A stretch of 7,892 bases of DNA from QQUD01 sp039029915 (GCA_039029915.1 JBCCFD010000389.1:1-7892), one strand, 5' to 3'. Positions 1-6,413 are shown, counted from the stretch's first letter. Numbers and translations are program-made. Notes: generated from the sequence alone by a model not told the origin.

Positions 1-1
1 C

Positions 2-355
2 GTTTGTACGTGGCGGCGGGTGGCGCGCAAGGCGTGTACGATTGCGGGCGTTGATATTCCTAAAGATTCAAATTTGCTGCTGATGTTAAATTCAGGCAAT
101 CGGGATACGGCCGTGTTTCCTGAGCCGGATGAGATCGTGCTCGACCGCAAAAACGCCGCGAGAAACCTGGCCTTTGGTCTGGGCATTCACTACTGCGTGG
201 GAGCGCCCCTAGCTCGACTTGAGCTTAATATCACCCTCGAAGAACTGACACGTCGTACCCCAACTTTACGACTTGTTCCCAACCAAATATATGAATATGT
301 TGAAAACTTATCATTTCGTGGGCCATTAAAACTGTGGGTCGAATGGACGACATAA
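2..355 (+). CDS. Cytochrome P450, C-terminal part (5' end outside window)
   Basis: This is the last ~117 residues of a bacterial cytochrome P450, a heme monooxygenase that inserts one oxygen atom into an organic substrate using electrons from a ferredoxin or similar partner. The frame is already open at base 2, so the GTG at 20 is an internal valine and not a start. The sequence shows the segment after the K-helix region (GVDIP, then NSGNRDTAVFPEPDEI) and the heme-binding loop AFGLGIHYCVGAPLARLE. In that loop Cys (codon 194-196) is the axial heme thiolate and His-Tyr precede it. The tail RGPLKLWVEW is the usual final beta strand of soluble bacterial P450s (CYP107-like pattern). The stop TAA at 353-355 lies inside the next gene. 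It probably shares an operon with the two genes that follow. The substrate cannot be inferred because the substrate-recognition regions are missing. Confidence 0.95.
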   Translation, partial: VCTWRRVARKACTIAGVDIPKDSNLLLMLNSGNRDTAVFPEPDEIVLDRKNAARNLAFGLGIHYCVGAPLARLELNITLEELTRRTPTLRLVPNQIYEYVENLSFRGPLKLWVEWTT

Positions 356-963
356 TTCCAAAACCAATTCTGCAACTGGGGATTACGGGAATCAAAGCGG
401 AAACCGTCACGGACTTGCTATTATCAAAAGCCGATGTGGATCAATTAACTCAATGTTGTTATTTAGCCGCTCGAAATTATGGAACTCAATTCCTAGGCTT
501 TAGGGGATCAGGTTCTTATAACGAGAACTTCTATTTGATGTGGTTTCAACATAAATATGTTCAAACCAAGCGAATATTGGGCATGGTCAACATTTATTAT
601 CTACATGTTGCATTTATTGAAATTGATTTGAAAGGAATGAGCTTAGGTAAAGACGGTTTGCCTAATCGCATCAGCTTTGGAGGAAGTAGCTTTCAAAGAT
701 ATCCAATTTTTGAGGATAGTAGTTTAACTTATTGGTTTGAACAGTCAGGGTATCGTTTATTGAAGCAGTCTGAATTACTTGAAACTCTGAAATTTTCATT
801 TATATCAAATAGTGAGGGTAAAAATAGAAATGATAAGAAACCAACGATTTTGCTCAAGAACTATCACAACCTGCGGCAAAAAGACATTGAAGATATTTAT
901 CATCACCATCAGCGGGGGCTTGCGAAAATAGTAGCTGATGTTGTGTTTGGTTCCTATGATTGA
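343..963 (+). CDS. Hypothetical protein, 206 aa, unknown function
   Basis: I do not recognise this protein. The ATG at 343 is chosen over the in-frame GTG at 334 because it leaves a shorter, 13-base overlap with the P450 end, but neither has a clear Shine-Dalgarno site. There is no signal peptide, no membrane segment and no obvious catalytic motif. The middle (about residues 50-110) is rich in aromatic residues and beta-prone. The C-terminus (about 165-206) looks helical and contains a HHH run near residue 186. Base composition and codon choice are clearly more AT-rich than in the P450 and Rieske genes on either side, and the gene lacks the ACGGCCGT palindrome found in them. Its position, overlapping the P450 and ending 21 bases before the Rieske gene, implies co-transcription. 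It could be an accessory protein of the oxygenases or a gene inserted later. Confidence 0.75.
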   Translation: MDDIIPKPILQLGITGIKAETVTDLLLSKADVDQLTQCCYLAARNYGTQFLGFRGSGSYNENFYLMWFQHKYVQTKRILGMVNIYYLHVAFIEIDLKGMSLGKDGLPNRISFGGSSFQRYPIFEDSSLTYWFEQSGYRLLKQSELLETLKFSFISNSEGKNRNDKKPTILLKNYHNLRQKDIEDIYHHHQRGLAKIVADVVFGSYD

Positions 964-984
964 GTTGTTAGAGAGAGGAGAAAA

Positions 985-2076
985 ATGTCTAAATTTCCTG
1001 AAAAATTACTGCACTGTTGGCATCCGGTCGCTTATGCGCACGATGTGCCGGCTGATGAGCCGCACAGCGTCAAATTGCTAGACGAACTGCTGGTCATTTG
1101 GCGGACGGCTGATGGCACCCCCCACGCGATGAAAGATGTGTGTATTCATCGGGGGACGGCGCTGTCGCTGGGCTGGATCAAGGATGACTGTATTGTGTGT
1201 CCTTATCACGCTTGGGAGTATGATACCAGCGGGGTGTGCATTAAAATTCCTCAAAATAACAGCATCAATATCCCCGCCAAAGCCCGCACGATTAAGTATC
1301 ATTGCCTTGAGCGATATGGTTTAATTTGGGTTTCTCTCAAAGACCCTGTTTACAAGCTGCCTGAAATCCCTGAATTGGAAAATGGAGATTGGAAGATTGT
1401 GAATACGGGGCCGTTCCCGTGGCACGCTGACGCCTCGCGGCAGCTAGAGAACTTTACCGACTTTGGTCACTTCCCGTGGGTGCATCCGGGACTGTTGGGC
1501 GATCCAGAACGGCCGTTAGTTCCAGACTACACCGTTGAAATTAAAGACCACGTCTTGCATTACACTATCGTTCGTCCAGAAGCCTCAAATACTGACGACT
1601 TTCCCGTTTTTGCCAATGAGGAGGTGGTGCAACCCGAGCGGCGCAGCCGGTATGAAGTGCATCTTCCCTACACAATCGTGCTGCGCTTAGGGTGGGGAGG
1701 CGCCAAAGGGATGGTTTACTTCTTTGTGAGCCAGCCCATTTCGGAGAATCGCTGCTGCGGTTACTGCATCATTGGCCGTAACTACGATCTTGACCAGCCG
1801 GACAGCGTTCTGCAAGATTTTGAAAAAGTGATTTTCAATCAGGATCAGCGCGTGGTGCAGTCGCAAAGACCAGAGCAGGTGCCCTTTGATCTGGCAGACG
1901 AACTGCATCTTAAGTTTGATGCCGTCGCTATTAACTACCGTCGCGCCATGCAGCGGCAAGGACTGGACTATTACCACTACATTGATGAAGGGGAATGGGA
2001 GGAAAAGATGGAAAAAAGTAATCGACGCCGTGCGCTGATGGAAGCTCAGGAGGCGCGGCTTAGAAGCGAGTCATGA
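985..2076 (+). CDS. Rieske [2Fe-2S] non-heme iron oxygenase, catalytic (alpha) subunit
   Basis: This is a complete 363-residue ring-hydroxylating or demethylating oxygenase. The N-terminal Rieske domain holds the cluster ligands Cys53-x-His55 and Cys72-x2-His75 (CIHRG and CPYHAWEYD). The C-terminal catalytic domain holds the mononuclear iron site in NFTDFGHFPWVH, with His162 and His167 as ligands and Asp159 as the expected bridge to the neighbouring subunit's Rieske centre. Asp287, in FNQDQRVVQSQRP, is the likely carboxylate ligand. Family knowledge says electrons arrive from a reductase, often through a ferredoxin; neither is in the window. The length fits single-component-alpha enzymes of the vanillate/dicamba demethylase or PaO-like type, which have no beta subunit. 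The start is firm, because AGGAG at 976-980 lies 4 bases before the ATG. The substrate is unknown; linkage to a P450 suggests a shared oxidative pathway for an aromatic or other hydrophobic compound. Confidence 0.93.
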   Translation: MSKFPEKLLHCWHPVAYAHDVPADEPHSVKLLDELLVIWRTADGTPHAMKDVCIHRGTALSLGWIKDDCIVCPYHAWEYDTSGVCIKIPQNNSINIPAKARTIKYHCLERYGLIWVSLKDPVYKLPEIPELENGDWKIVNTGPFPWHADASRQLENFTDFGHFPWVHPGLLGDPERPLVPDYTVEIKDHVLHYTIVRPEASNTDDFPVFANEEVVQPERRSRYEVHLPYTIVLRLGWGGAKGMVYFFVSQPISENRCCGYCIIGRNYDLDQPDSVLQDFEKVIFNQDQRVVQSQRPEQVPFDLADELHLKFDAVAINYRRAMQRQGLDYYHYIDEGEWEEKMEKSNRRRALMEAQEARLRSES

Positions 2077-2102
2077 GATGCTAACAGGTGGCTGACAGTG
2101 AC

Positions 2103-2167
2103 GCGCTGCGGGCATTTTTTGTAGCCCCATAGGGGGCGCATCTAGCGGCAGCGCAGTGATTTATCAC
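2103..2167. repeat. Inverted-repeat cluster after the Rieske gene; possible terminator
   Basis: Three nested or adjacent inverted repeats are visible. GCGCTGC (2103-2109) pairs with GCAGCGC (2148-2154). Inside it GCCCC (2124-2128) pairs with GGGGC (2133-2137). Immediately after is the perfect palindrome GTGAT-TT-ATCAC (2156-2167). A T6 run lies at 2115-2120, but inside the outer hairpin and not after it, so this is not a textbook intrinsic terminator. It sits between the Rieske operon and the promoter of the TetR gene, where transcription should end. It may act as a structured terminator or simply be an intergenic repeat. Confidence 0.35.
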
Positions 2168-2191
2168 CGCGCGATTTAAAAGTGGATGGTA

Positions 2192-2220
2192 TTGACAAAA
2201 AGAAATAACGTCGTTACTAT
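2192..2220 (+). promoter_or_regulatory. Sigma-70-type promoter of the TetR-MBL-hutI operon
   Basis: The -35 box TTGACA (2192-2197) is a perfect consensus match. It is followed by exactly 17 bases and the -10 box TACTAT (2215-2220, 4 of 6 matches to TATAAT). Transcription should start near 2227 and give a leader of roughly 34 nt before the ATG at 2261. The spacing and the clustered palindromes across the -10 and start point make this the best-supported promoter in the window. Confidence 0.75.
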
Positions 2221-2259
2221 TTAATTAACACTGTTAAATATAAATGATTGGTGTTAAAT
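2206..2259. promoter_or_regulatory. Candidate TetR operator sites (two palindromes plus a half-site)
   Basis: TAACG-T-CGTTA (2206-2216) is a perfect 5-1-5 palindrome overlapping the -10 box. TTAACA-C-TGTTAA (2225-2237) is a perfect 6-1-6 palindrome over the expected start point. The right arm of the second recurs as TGTTAAAT at 2252-2259, 20 bases downstream of the copy at 2232-2239, about two helical turns. Palindromes in this position directly upstream of a tetR-type gene are the usual layout for autorepression. That the encoded TetR protein binds here is inference. Confidence 0.55.
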
Positions 2260-2260
2260 T

Positions 2261-2962
2261 ATGCGAACTCGACGAGAAAAAATTTTAGATATTACCCGAG
2301 AAGAAATTAAAATAACCGCCCGCTCTTTAATGGCCGAAAAAGGTACGGCCGGTTTATCTATTCGGGCAATTGCGCGTGAAATGAAGATGTCGGCACCGGC
2401 TCTATATCATTATTACGACAGCTTAAACGAGCTGATTACGGCGCTCATTCAGGATGCATTTGTGCGGTTGGCAGATGCCCAAGAGGCGGTGGCTAATGAT
2501 CCACAGTGGCAAAATGAGCTTGAACGGTTAACGGCCGTTGCCAGCAGCTACCGCCAGTGGGCCTTAGACAATCCGATCGATTTTCAGCTCATATATGGCA
2601 ATCCTATTCCAAACTACGAGCAACCAACGGAAGTCACCTATCCACCCGCCCGCCGCAGCTTTATTTTGACCGCTTCAATCATTGCCAATGGGATTGAAAA
2701 AGGGGAAATTGTTCTTCCTGAAACCTATCGGAATTTTCCGGAAAAGATTGAACAATCCTTAGCGGCATTAACCCAAATTGAAGGGCATGATTTGCCCCAT
2801 TCAGCCCTTTATTTAGCGGCGTCGGCGTGGGCCAAGATTCATGGGTTTGTCATGCTGGAACTGTTCCATTTGATCCAACCCGTTATTGGCAATGTGGACG
2901 AATTTTTTCAATACGAGTTAACGCAATTTTTAAAAAATATAGATGCAAGCGCAGAGGATTAA
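2261..2962 (+). CDS. TetR-family transcriptional repressor with WHG-type C-terminal domain
   Basis: A 233-residue cytoplasmic DNA-binding regulator. The N-terminal helix-turn-helix spans about residues 13-60: ITARSLMAEKGTAGLSIRAI, then the recognition helix region APALYHYYDSLNELI. The ligand-binding domain contains YRQWALDNPIDFQLIYGNP (about 97-115) and WAKIHGFVMLEL (190-201). The Trp-x3-His-Gly pattern is the signature that gives the WHG subfamily its name. Such proteins bind an operator as dimers and release it when a small ligand enters the C-terminal pocket. The gene leads the operon, with only 3 bases between its TAA and the next ATG, so it probably controls itself and both downstream hydrolases. 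The start at 2261 has no good Shine-Dalgarno sequence. The ligand is unknown, plausibly a substrate or product of the downstream enzymes. Confidence 0.93.
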   Translation: MRTRREKILDITREEIKITARSLMAEKGTAGLSIRAIAREMKMSAPALYHYYDSLNELITALIQDAFVRLADAQEAVANDPQWQNELERLTAVASSYRQWALDNPIDFQLIYGNPIPNYEQPTEVTYPPARRSFILTASIIANGIEKGEIVLPETYRNFPEKIEQSLAALTQIEGHDLPHSALYLAASAWAKIHGFVMLELFHLIQPVIGNVDEFFQYELTQFLKNIDASAED

Positions 2963-2965
2963 AAA

Positions 2966-3823
2966 ATGAAAATTCATGCAATAGAAACAGGTCGCGTTAA
3001 AATCACCAAAAACTGGCAGGTCGGGCAAGATTCTGGCTTGGGTCGTTTAGCCAATACACTGCTCGATCGCCGATTTACGGCCTGGCTGCCCATCTACTGC
3101 TGGGTTGTGGAGCACCCCGAAGGCTTGCTCGTGATCGACACGGGCATTCCGGCTGACGCTAATAAGCCAATTTTTTTCCCCCCGTTTATGCCGCTGGTGC
3201 AGCGGGCCGCCAAGTTTGATATTGAACCGTCTGAACTGATCGGTCCCCAGATGCTGGCGTTGGGTTTAGAGCCTGAGGCTGTGCGCTGGGTAGTGCAGAC
3301 GCATTTGCATCAAGATCACGACGGCGGCTTAGGTTACTTTCCAAACGCAGAGATTATTGTGTCACGCGTGGAGTGGGAAACGGCCGTTGGTGTCAAAGGG
3401 CGCTTGGGTGGCTATTTAAACCATCGCTGGCCTAAATGGCTGCAGCCATCGCTCGTTGAATTTGAAGCGGAGCCGCTGGCATCGTTTGCAAGCCACTATA
3501 CGTTGACGGAAGCTGGGGATGTGATTTTGGTGCCGACGCCGGGCCATAGCCAGGGGCATCTATCGGTGATTGTAAAAGATGGCGACTTATCCTATCTCTT
3601 TGCCGGGGATGTCTCCTATACGGAACAGCACTTATTGAATGGGACGGCTGATGGGGTGGCAGTTGCCCCAGAACAGCAATTGGACACGCAAAAGCGGATT
3701 GTGGCCTATGCTCAAAAACACCCCACGGTTTATTTACCGAGTCATGATCCAGAAGGCAAACAGCGATTAGAATCAGCTTCCATCGTGCCCGTGTATGAAG
3801 CGAGTCGGAGCAAAGTGGGATGA
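2966..3823 (+). CDS. Metallo-beta-lactamase-fold hydrolase, N-acyl homoserine lactonase-like
   Basis: A 285-residue dinuclear-metal hydrolase with every expected ligand present: the HxHxDH motif His113, His115, Asp117, His118 (THLHQDHDGG), His194 (PGHSQGH), Asp215 (FAGD) and the late His260 (LPSHDP). The N-terminal LLVIDTG strand and the overall order match the AttM/AiiA branch that opens lactone rings. No signal peptide is seen, so it should act in the cytoplasm. AGAGGA at about 2953-2958 is a good ribosome site for the ATG at 2966. The stop overlaps the hutI start as ATGA, which implies translational coupling. Quorum-signal lactonase is possible, but this branch also covers enzymes acting on other lactones and cyclic esters, and the partnership with an imidazolonepropionase points to a catabolic or detoxifying ring-opening role. 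The fold assignment is firm and the substrate is not. Confidence 0.92.
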   Translation: MKIHAIETGRVKITKNWQVGQDSGLGRLANTLLDRRFTAWLPIYCWVVEHPEGLLVIDTGIPADANKPIFFPPFMPLVQRAAKFDIEPSELIGPQMLALGLEPEAVRWVVQTHLHQDHDGGLGYFPNAEIIVSRVEWETAVGVKGRLGGYLNHRWPKWLQPSLVEFEAEPLASFASHYTLTEAGDVILVPTPGHSQGHLSVIVKDGDLSYLFAGDVSYTEQHLLNGTADGVAVAPEQQLDTQKRIVAYAQKHPTVYLPSHDPEGKQRLESASIVPVYEASRSKVG

Positions 3824-5118
3824 AAAAGAAGATCGATCTACTCATTACAAATATTGGTCAGTTAATTACCTGTAACAACCCCGGCGAACCGCTCCGTGGG
3901 GCGGAGATGGGGCAGATTGAGGCGTTTGAGAATACGGCCGTTGCTATCCACGATGGCATCATCGAATCAGTGGGCACCTCCCACTGGTTGCCCGATGTGT
4001 ACGACCCTGAGCAGGTTGTTGATGCCGGTGGTAACGCTGTGATTCCAGGTTTTGTTGATCCACACACCCACACTATTTTTGGGGGCGATCGGGCGCATGA
4101 GTTTGAGATGCGCATTAGTGGTGCAACCTACATGGAAATTATGGCGGCCGGGGGCGGTATCGTGAGCACGATGAAGCACACGCGCGAATCCTCTGAGGGC
4201 GAGTTGTTTGCTTCGGCCAAGGCGCGGCTGGATGAGATGTTGGCGCTGGGTTCGACCACTGTTGAAATTAAGACTGGGTATGGTTTGGACACTGATACGG
4301 AGTTGAAGATGTTGCGGGTGATTGAGCAGTTGGATTTGGCGCATCCGTGTGACATTGTGCCGACCTTTTTGGGCGCACACACCTTGCCGCCTGAGTTCAA
4401 GGATAACGGGGATGGGTATGTTGATTTGGTGGTCAACGAGATGATTCCAGCGGTCATGGACTGGTATCAAGCATCCCACTTTGCGAAAAACAAGACCCCG
4501 CTCTTTATTGACGTCTTCTGTGAGGATCATGCTTTTGATGTGCCGCAAACCGAACGCATATTGAAGGCTGGCTTAGCGGCGGGGATGCTGCCTAAAATCC
4601 ATGTTGATCAGTTTAACGAGTTTGGCGGGCTCGAGATGGCGCTTGAACTTGGTGCGGTGTCGGTTGATCATTTGGATGTGACAAGTGAGCAAGGGATTCA
4701 AGCCATAGCGGACTCAAAATCAGTCGCCGTGCCGCTGCCCGCTGTGACGTTTAACCTCGGTATTGACCAATATGCCAATGCTCGTGCAATGCTAGATGGC
4801 GGAACGGCCGTTGCGCTGGCGACCGATCTTAATCCCGGTTCCGCCCCCTGCTACTCCATGCCGATGACGATGGCCATCGCCTGCCGCTTTCAAAAAATGC
4901 TGCCCGCTGAGGCACTACATGCTTCAACCATCAACGCTGCCTACGCCATTGGTTTAGGGCATAAAGTGGGGTCTATCCAAGTGGGTAAACAAGCTGATTT
5001 GCTTATTCTCAAACAGCCTGACTATCGGCATCTCTGCTACTTTTTTGGTCAAAATCCAGTTGGAATTGTAATTAAGGATGGTCAAGAGGTTTTAAGTACA
5101 AAGGCGCAAAGAGTATAA
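3820..5118 (+). CDS. hutI: Imidazolonepropionase
   Basis: A 432-residue amidohydrolase-superfamily enzyme. HutI opens the ring of 4-imidazolone-5-propionate to N-formimino-L-glutamate, the third step of histidine degradation. Metal ligands are visible as His82 and His84 (DPHTHTIFGGDR), His261 (KIHVDQFNE) and Asp336 (ATDLNPGSAP). His284 (VDHLD) is the expected catalytic histidine. Arg91, Tyr154 (KTGYGLD) and His187 (LGAHTLP) fit the substrate-binding positions. The DLNPGSxPxxSM block is characteristic of HutI rather than of other amidohydrolases. It is slightly longer than the usual 400-420 residues because of an extra stretch near 212-226. Three residues after the metal His261 there is Gln264, where some HutIs have Glu; both occur in the family as far as I recall. 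It is translationally coupled to the lactonase-like gene. No hutH, hutU, hutG or hutF lies in the window, so either those map elsewhere or this copy serves another pathway. Confidence 0.93.
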   Translation: MKKKIDLLITNIGQLITCNNPGEPLRGAEMGQIEAFENTAVAIHDGIIESVGTSHWLPDVYDPEQVVDAGGNAVIPGFVDPHTHTIFGGDRAHEFEMRISGATYMEIMAAGGGIVSTMKHTRESSEGELFASAKARLDEMLALGSTTVEIKTGYGLDTDTELKMLRVIEQLDLAHPCDIVPTFLGAHTLPPEFKDNGDGYVDLVVNEMIPAVMDWYQASHFAKNKTPLFIDVFCEDHAFDVPQTERILKAGLAAGMLPKIHVDQFNEFGGLEMALELGAVSVDHLDVTSEQGIQAIADSKSVAVPLPAVTFNLGIDQYANARAMLDGGTAVALATDLNPGSAPCYSMPMTMAIACRFQKMLPAEALHASTINAAYAIGLGHKVGSIQVGKQADLLILKQPDYRHLCYFFGQNPVGIVIKDGQEVLSTKAQRV

Positions 5119-5142
5119 GTTTTTACAAGAAAGAAAAAAGAC

Positions 5143-6327
5143 TCAAGGAAGGTTCTTACTTTCTTCAAGCCATGTTGAAATTTGAGCCGTATACTTTTGG
5201 CATGATTCGGTGCCTTCATAGCTTGAAAATACAGTGTGACTAAATGGCTCTCGAGGGTTTGGCTCCTTATCTAGATCAAAAAAATCTGCCAGCATCTGAC
5301 AAGCTTCTTCGCTTCTGTCTAGACGAACCATATTCGCCATAAAAGCTGAGACGACATGGTGATGTACTCCCCATATACTGCCCTCTGTTATCCAATATTG
5401 AATAGCATCTTCGTTGTTGCCAGTTAGGGAGGTGTAATTTGGAGGAAGAGTTCTGTTTTCGTGTGATAGGATGGCCCACCAAAAGGCCGCATCCGCTTCA
5501 AGTAAGTCTGGATAATCCGTTGTGACATCGTTCAACTGATTCATATCAAACCTGAAAATTTGAATCGGGCTAAATTGCTCCGCCCCACAACAATTTGGCT
5601 GAATAGCGTAAAATACAGTATTTGTTGTCACAAATTCTGGATGCCCATCTTCCTCCAAATCAATCATCTCAAGATAATTTCGCCAATATTGGGTTATTAT
5701 TGAGGATGAAACGTAGGTTTCTGTTTCTGAATCGTAATAAACGACAAAAATATGGTTACAACAATGCGAGCCGTAGGTGTCTGTGTCAAAAACCGCCTCG
5801 ATTTCTCCATTAGAATCAATATCTTCCAGGGTAAGCAAAATCACCGAGCTTATAGCTGCATAACCTAAACGAGCGGTTAATAGTGATTTTAGGGAAACTG
5901 TGTGGCTTTGACCGTCTGGCCTCTCAACTGTTAGGATCATACTCTGCAAATCTTCAGTTGGTTTTAATGAGAACTGGAAGTCATTCACATTTTCATAAAT
6001 AGGCGTGGCGTTTAGAATGATGAAAGATGCTCGATTTGTGGCCACGATGTCAGGAGTCTGTGTTGGTGTGATGGTTGGTTCTAAAGTTGGAGTCTGCGTT
6101 GGTGTGGCGGTTGGTTCTAAAGTTGAGGTCTGGGTTGATGTAGCGATGGGGGCGGTCGCTGATGGTGTTACAGGAATAGTTGCGGTGGGCGATGTGATTG
6201 TTTCACTTGGCTGAATGGCAAGCAGACCCGGCGTTTCCTCTGGTAGATTGCTTGTGTTGTCCGCAGTCATTGTGCATCCAGCTAAGAAAATCCAAAAGAG
6301 TGTTGTTGCAAGTAATTTTAAATTCAT
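5143..6327 (-). CDS. Predicted lipoprotein with Thr/Pro-rich linker and Asp-rich repeat domain
   Basis: A 394-residue secreted protein. Residues 1-18 form a lipoprotein signal ending in FLAGC, with Cys18 the lipidation site, so it should be anchored to the outside of the membrane. Residues about 39-95 are a low-complexity Thr/Pro/Ser linker with a 12-residue tandem repeat (TLEPTATPTQTP). Residues about 100-260 contain two similar units about 54-57 residues apart: DIDSNGEIE (169-177) with CC at 189-190, and DLEEDGHPE (223-231) with CC at 246-247. The Asp-x-Asp/Glu-x-Asn/Asp-Gly-x-x-Glu pattern resembles calcium loops of FG-GAP/VCBS-type beta-propeller repeats. The C-terminal ~120 residues look helical and are unrecognised. 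It converges on hutI, 24 bases apart, and is divergent from the TPR gene, so it is transcribed alone. Function is unknown; surface binding or sensing is possible. The start lacks a clear ribosome site. Confidence 0.85.
   Translation of the reverse strand: MNLKLLATTLFWIFLAGCTMTADNTSNLPEETPGLLAIQPSETITSPTATIPVTPSATAPIATSTQTSTLEPTATPTQTPTLEPTITPTQTPDIVATNRASFIILNATPIYENVNDFQFSLKPTEDLQSMILTVERPDGQSHTVSLKSLLTARLGYAAISSVILLTLEDIDSNGEIEAVFDTDTYGSHCCNHIFVVYYDSETETYVSSSIITQYWRNYLEMIDLEEDGHPEFVTTNTVFYAIQPNCCGAEQFSPIQIFRFDMNQLNDVTTDYPDLLEADAAFWWAILSHENRTLPPNYTSLTGNNEDAIQYWITEGSIWGVHHHVVSAFMANMVRLDRSEEACQMLADFFDLDKEPNPREPFSHTVFSSYEGTESCQKYTAQISTWLEESKNLP
6062..6133 (-). repeat. 36-bp tandem repeat (2 copies) coding for the lipoprotein linker
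   Basis: Two adjacent 36-bp units (6062-6097 and 6098-6133) differ at only a few bases. They encode the near-identical 12-residue blocks TLEPTATPTQTP and TLEPTITPTQTP in the minus-strand lipoprotein. A decayed third unit continues toward 6150. Copy number in such units can change by slippage, lengthening or shortening the linker without breaking the frame. Confidence 0.85.
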
Positions 6328-6359
6328 TGAGGCACCGTAAGTATCCTAGACTATGAAGT

Positions 6360-6377
6360 TACATCATATTTGATGTA
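6360..6377. promoter_or_regulatory. Perfect 7-4-7 inverted repeat in the divergent intergenic region
   Basis: TACATCA (6360-6366) and TGATGTA (6371-6377) are exact reverse complements around TATT. The site lies between the divergent lipoprotein and TPR genes, 33 bases upstream of the lipoprotein start codon. Its size and symmetry fit a binding site for a dimeric regulator, possibly acting on both genes. An AT-rich stem of this kind is too weak to be a terminator. No regulator for it can be named. Confidence 0.45.
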
Positions 6378-6379
6378 TC

Positions 6380-6408
6380 TTTCAATTTCTTGAACGAGAG
6401 AATGTAAT
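6380..6408 (+). promoter_or_regulatory. Weak candidate promoter for the TPR gene
   Basis: TGTAAT (6403-6408) matches the -10 consensus at 5 of 6 positions. It lies 17 bases after TTTCAA (6380-6385), a poor -35 box. The palindrome at 6360-6377 sits just upstream of the -35 position, where an activator could compensate. The call rests on spacing and the -10 box alone. Confidence 0.25.
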
Positions 6409-6413
6409 TTTCG

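Noticed and set aside
20..22. GTG at 20 as the start of a small 111-residue gene
   Set aside because: The frame is open to the window edge and the protein is clearly the C-terminal part of a P450, so this codon is an internal valine.
334..336. GTG at 334 as the start of the unknown gene
   Set aside because: ATG at 343 is in the same frame, gives a shorter overlap and adds no loss of recognisable sequence; the choice remains modest in certainty.
2156..2167. GTGA...TCAC as a CRP/FNR-type site
   Set aside because: The half-sites are 4 bases apart, not the 6 needed for CRP, and the flanking bases do not match.
3432..3845. Minus-strand open frame of 137 codons across the MBL gene
   Set aside because: It is antisense to a gene with complete catalytic motifs and has no motif of its own.
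3967..4548. Long minus-strand open frame (193 codons) across hutI
   Set aside because: It lies wholly inside a well-supported hutI gene, shows no family features, and is a by-product of the codon bias on the plus strand.
5127..5165. AAGAAAG / CTTTCTT inverted repeat between the convergent genes as a bidirectional terminator
   Set aside because: The stem has almost no GC, the loop is long and no proper T-tract follows; it lies partly inside the lipoprotein coding end.
6005..6214. Plus-strand open frame rich in Val/Gly
   Set aside because: It is the complement of the Thr/Pro linker repeats of the lipoprotein, so its composition is an artefact.
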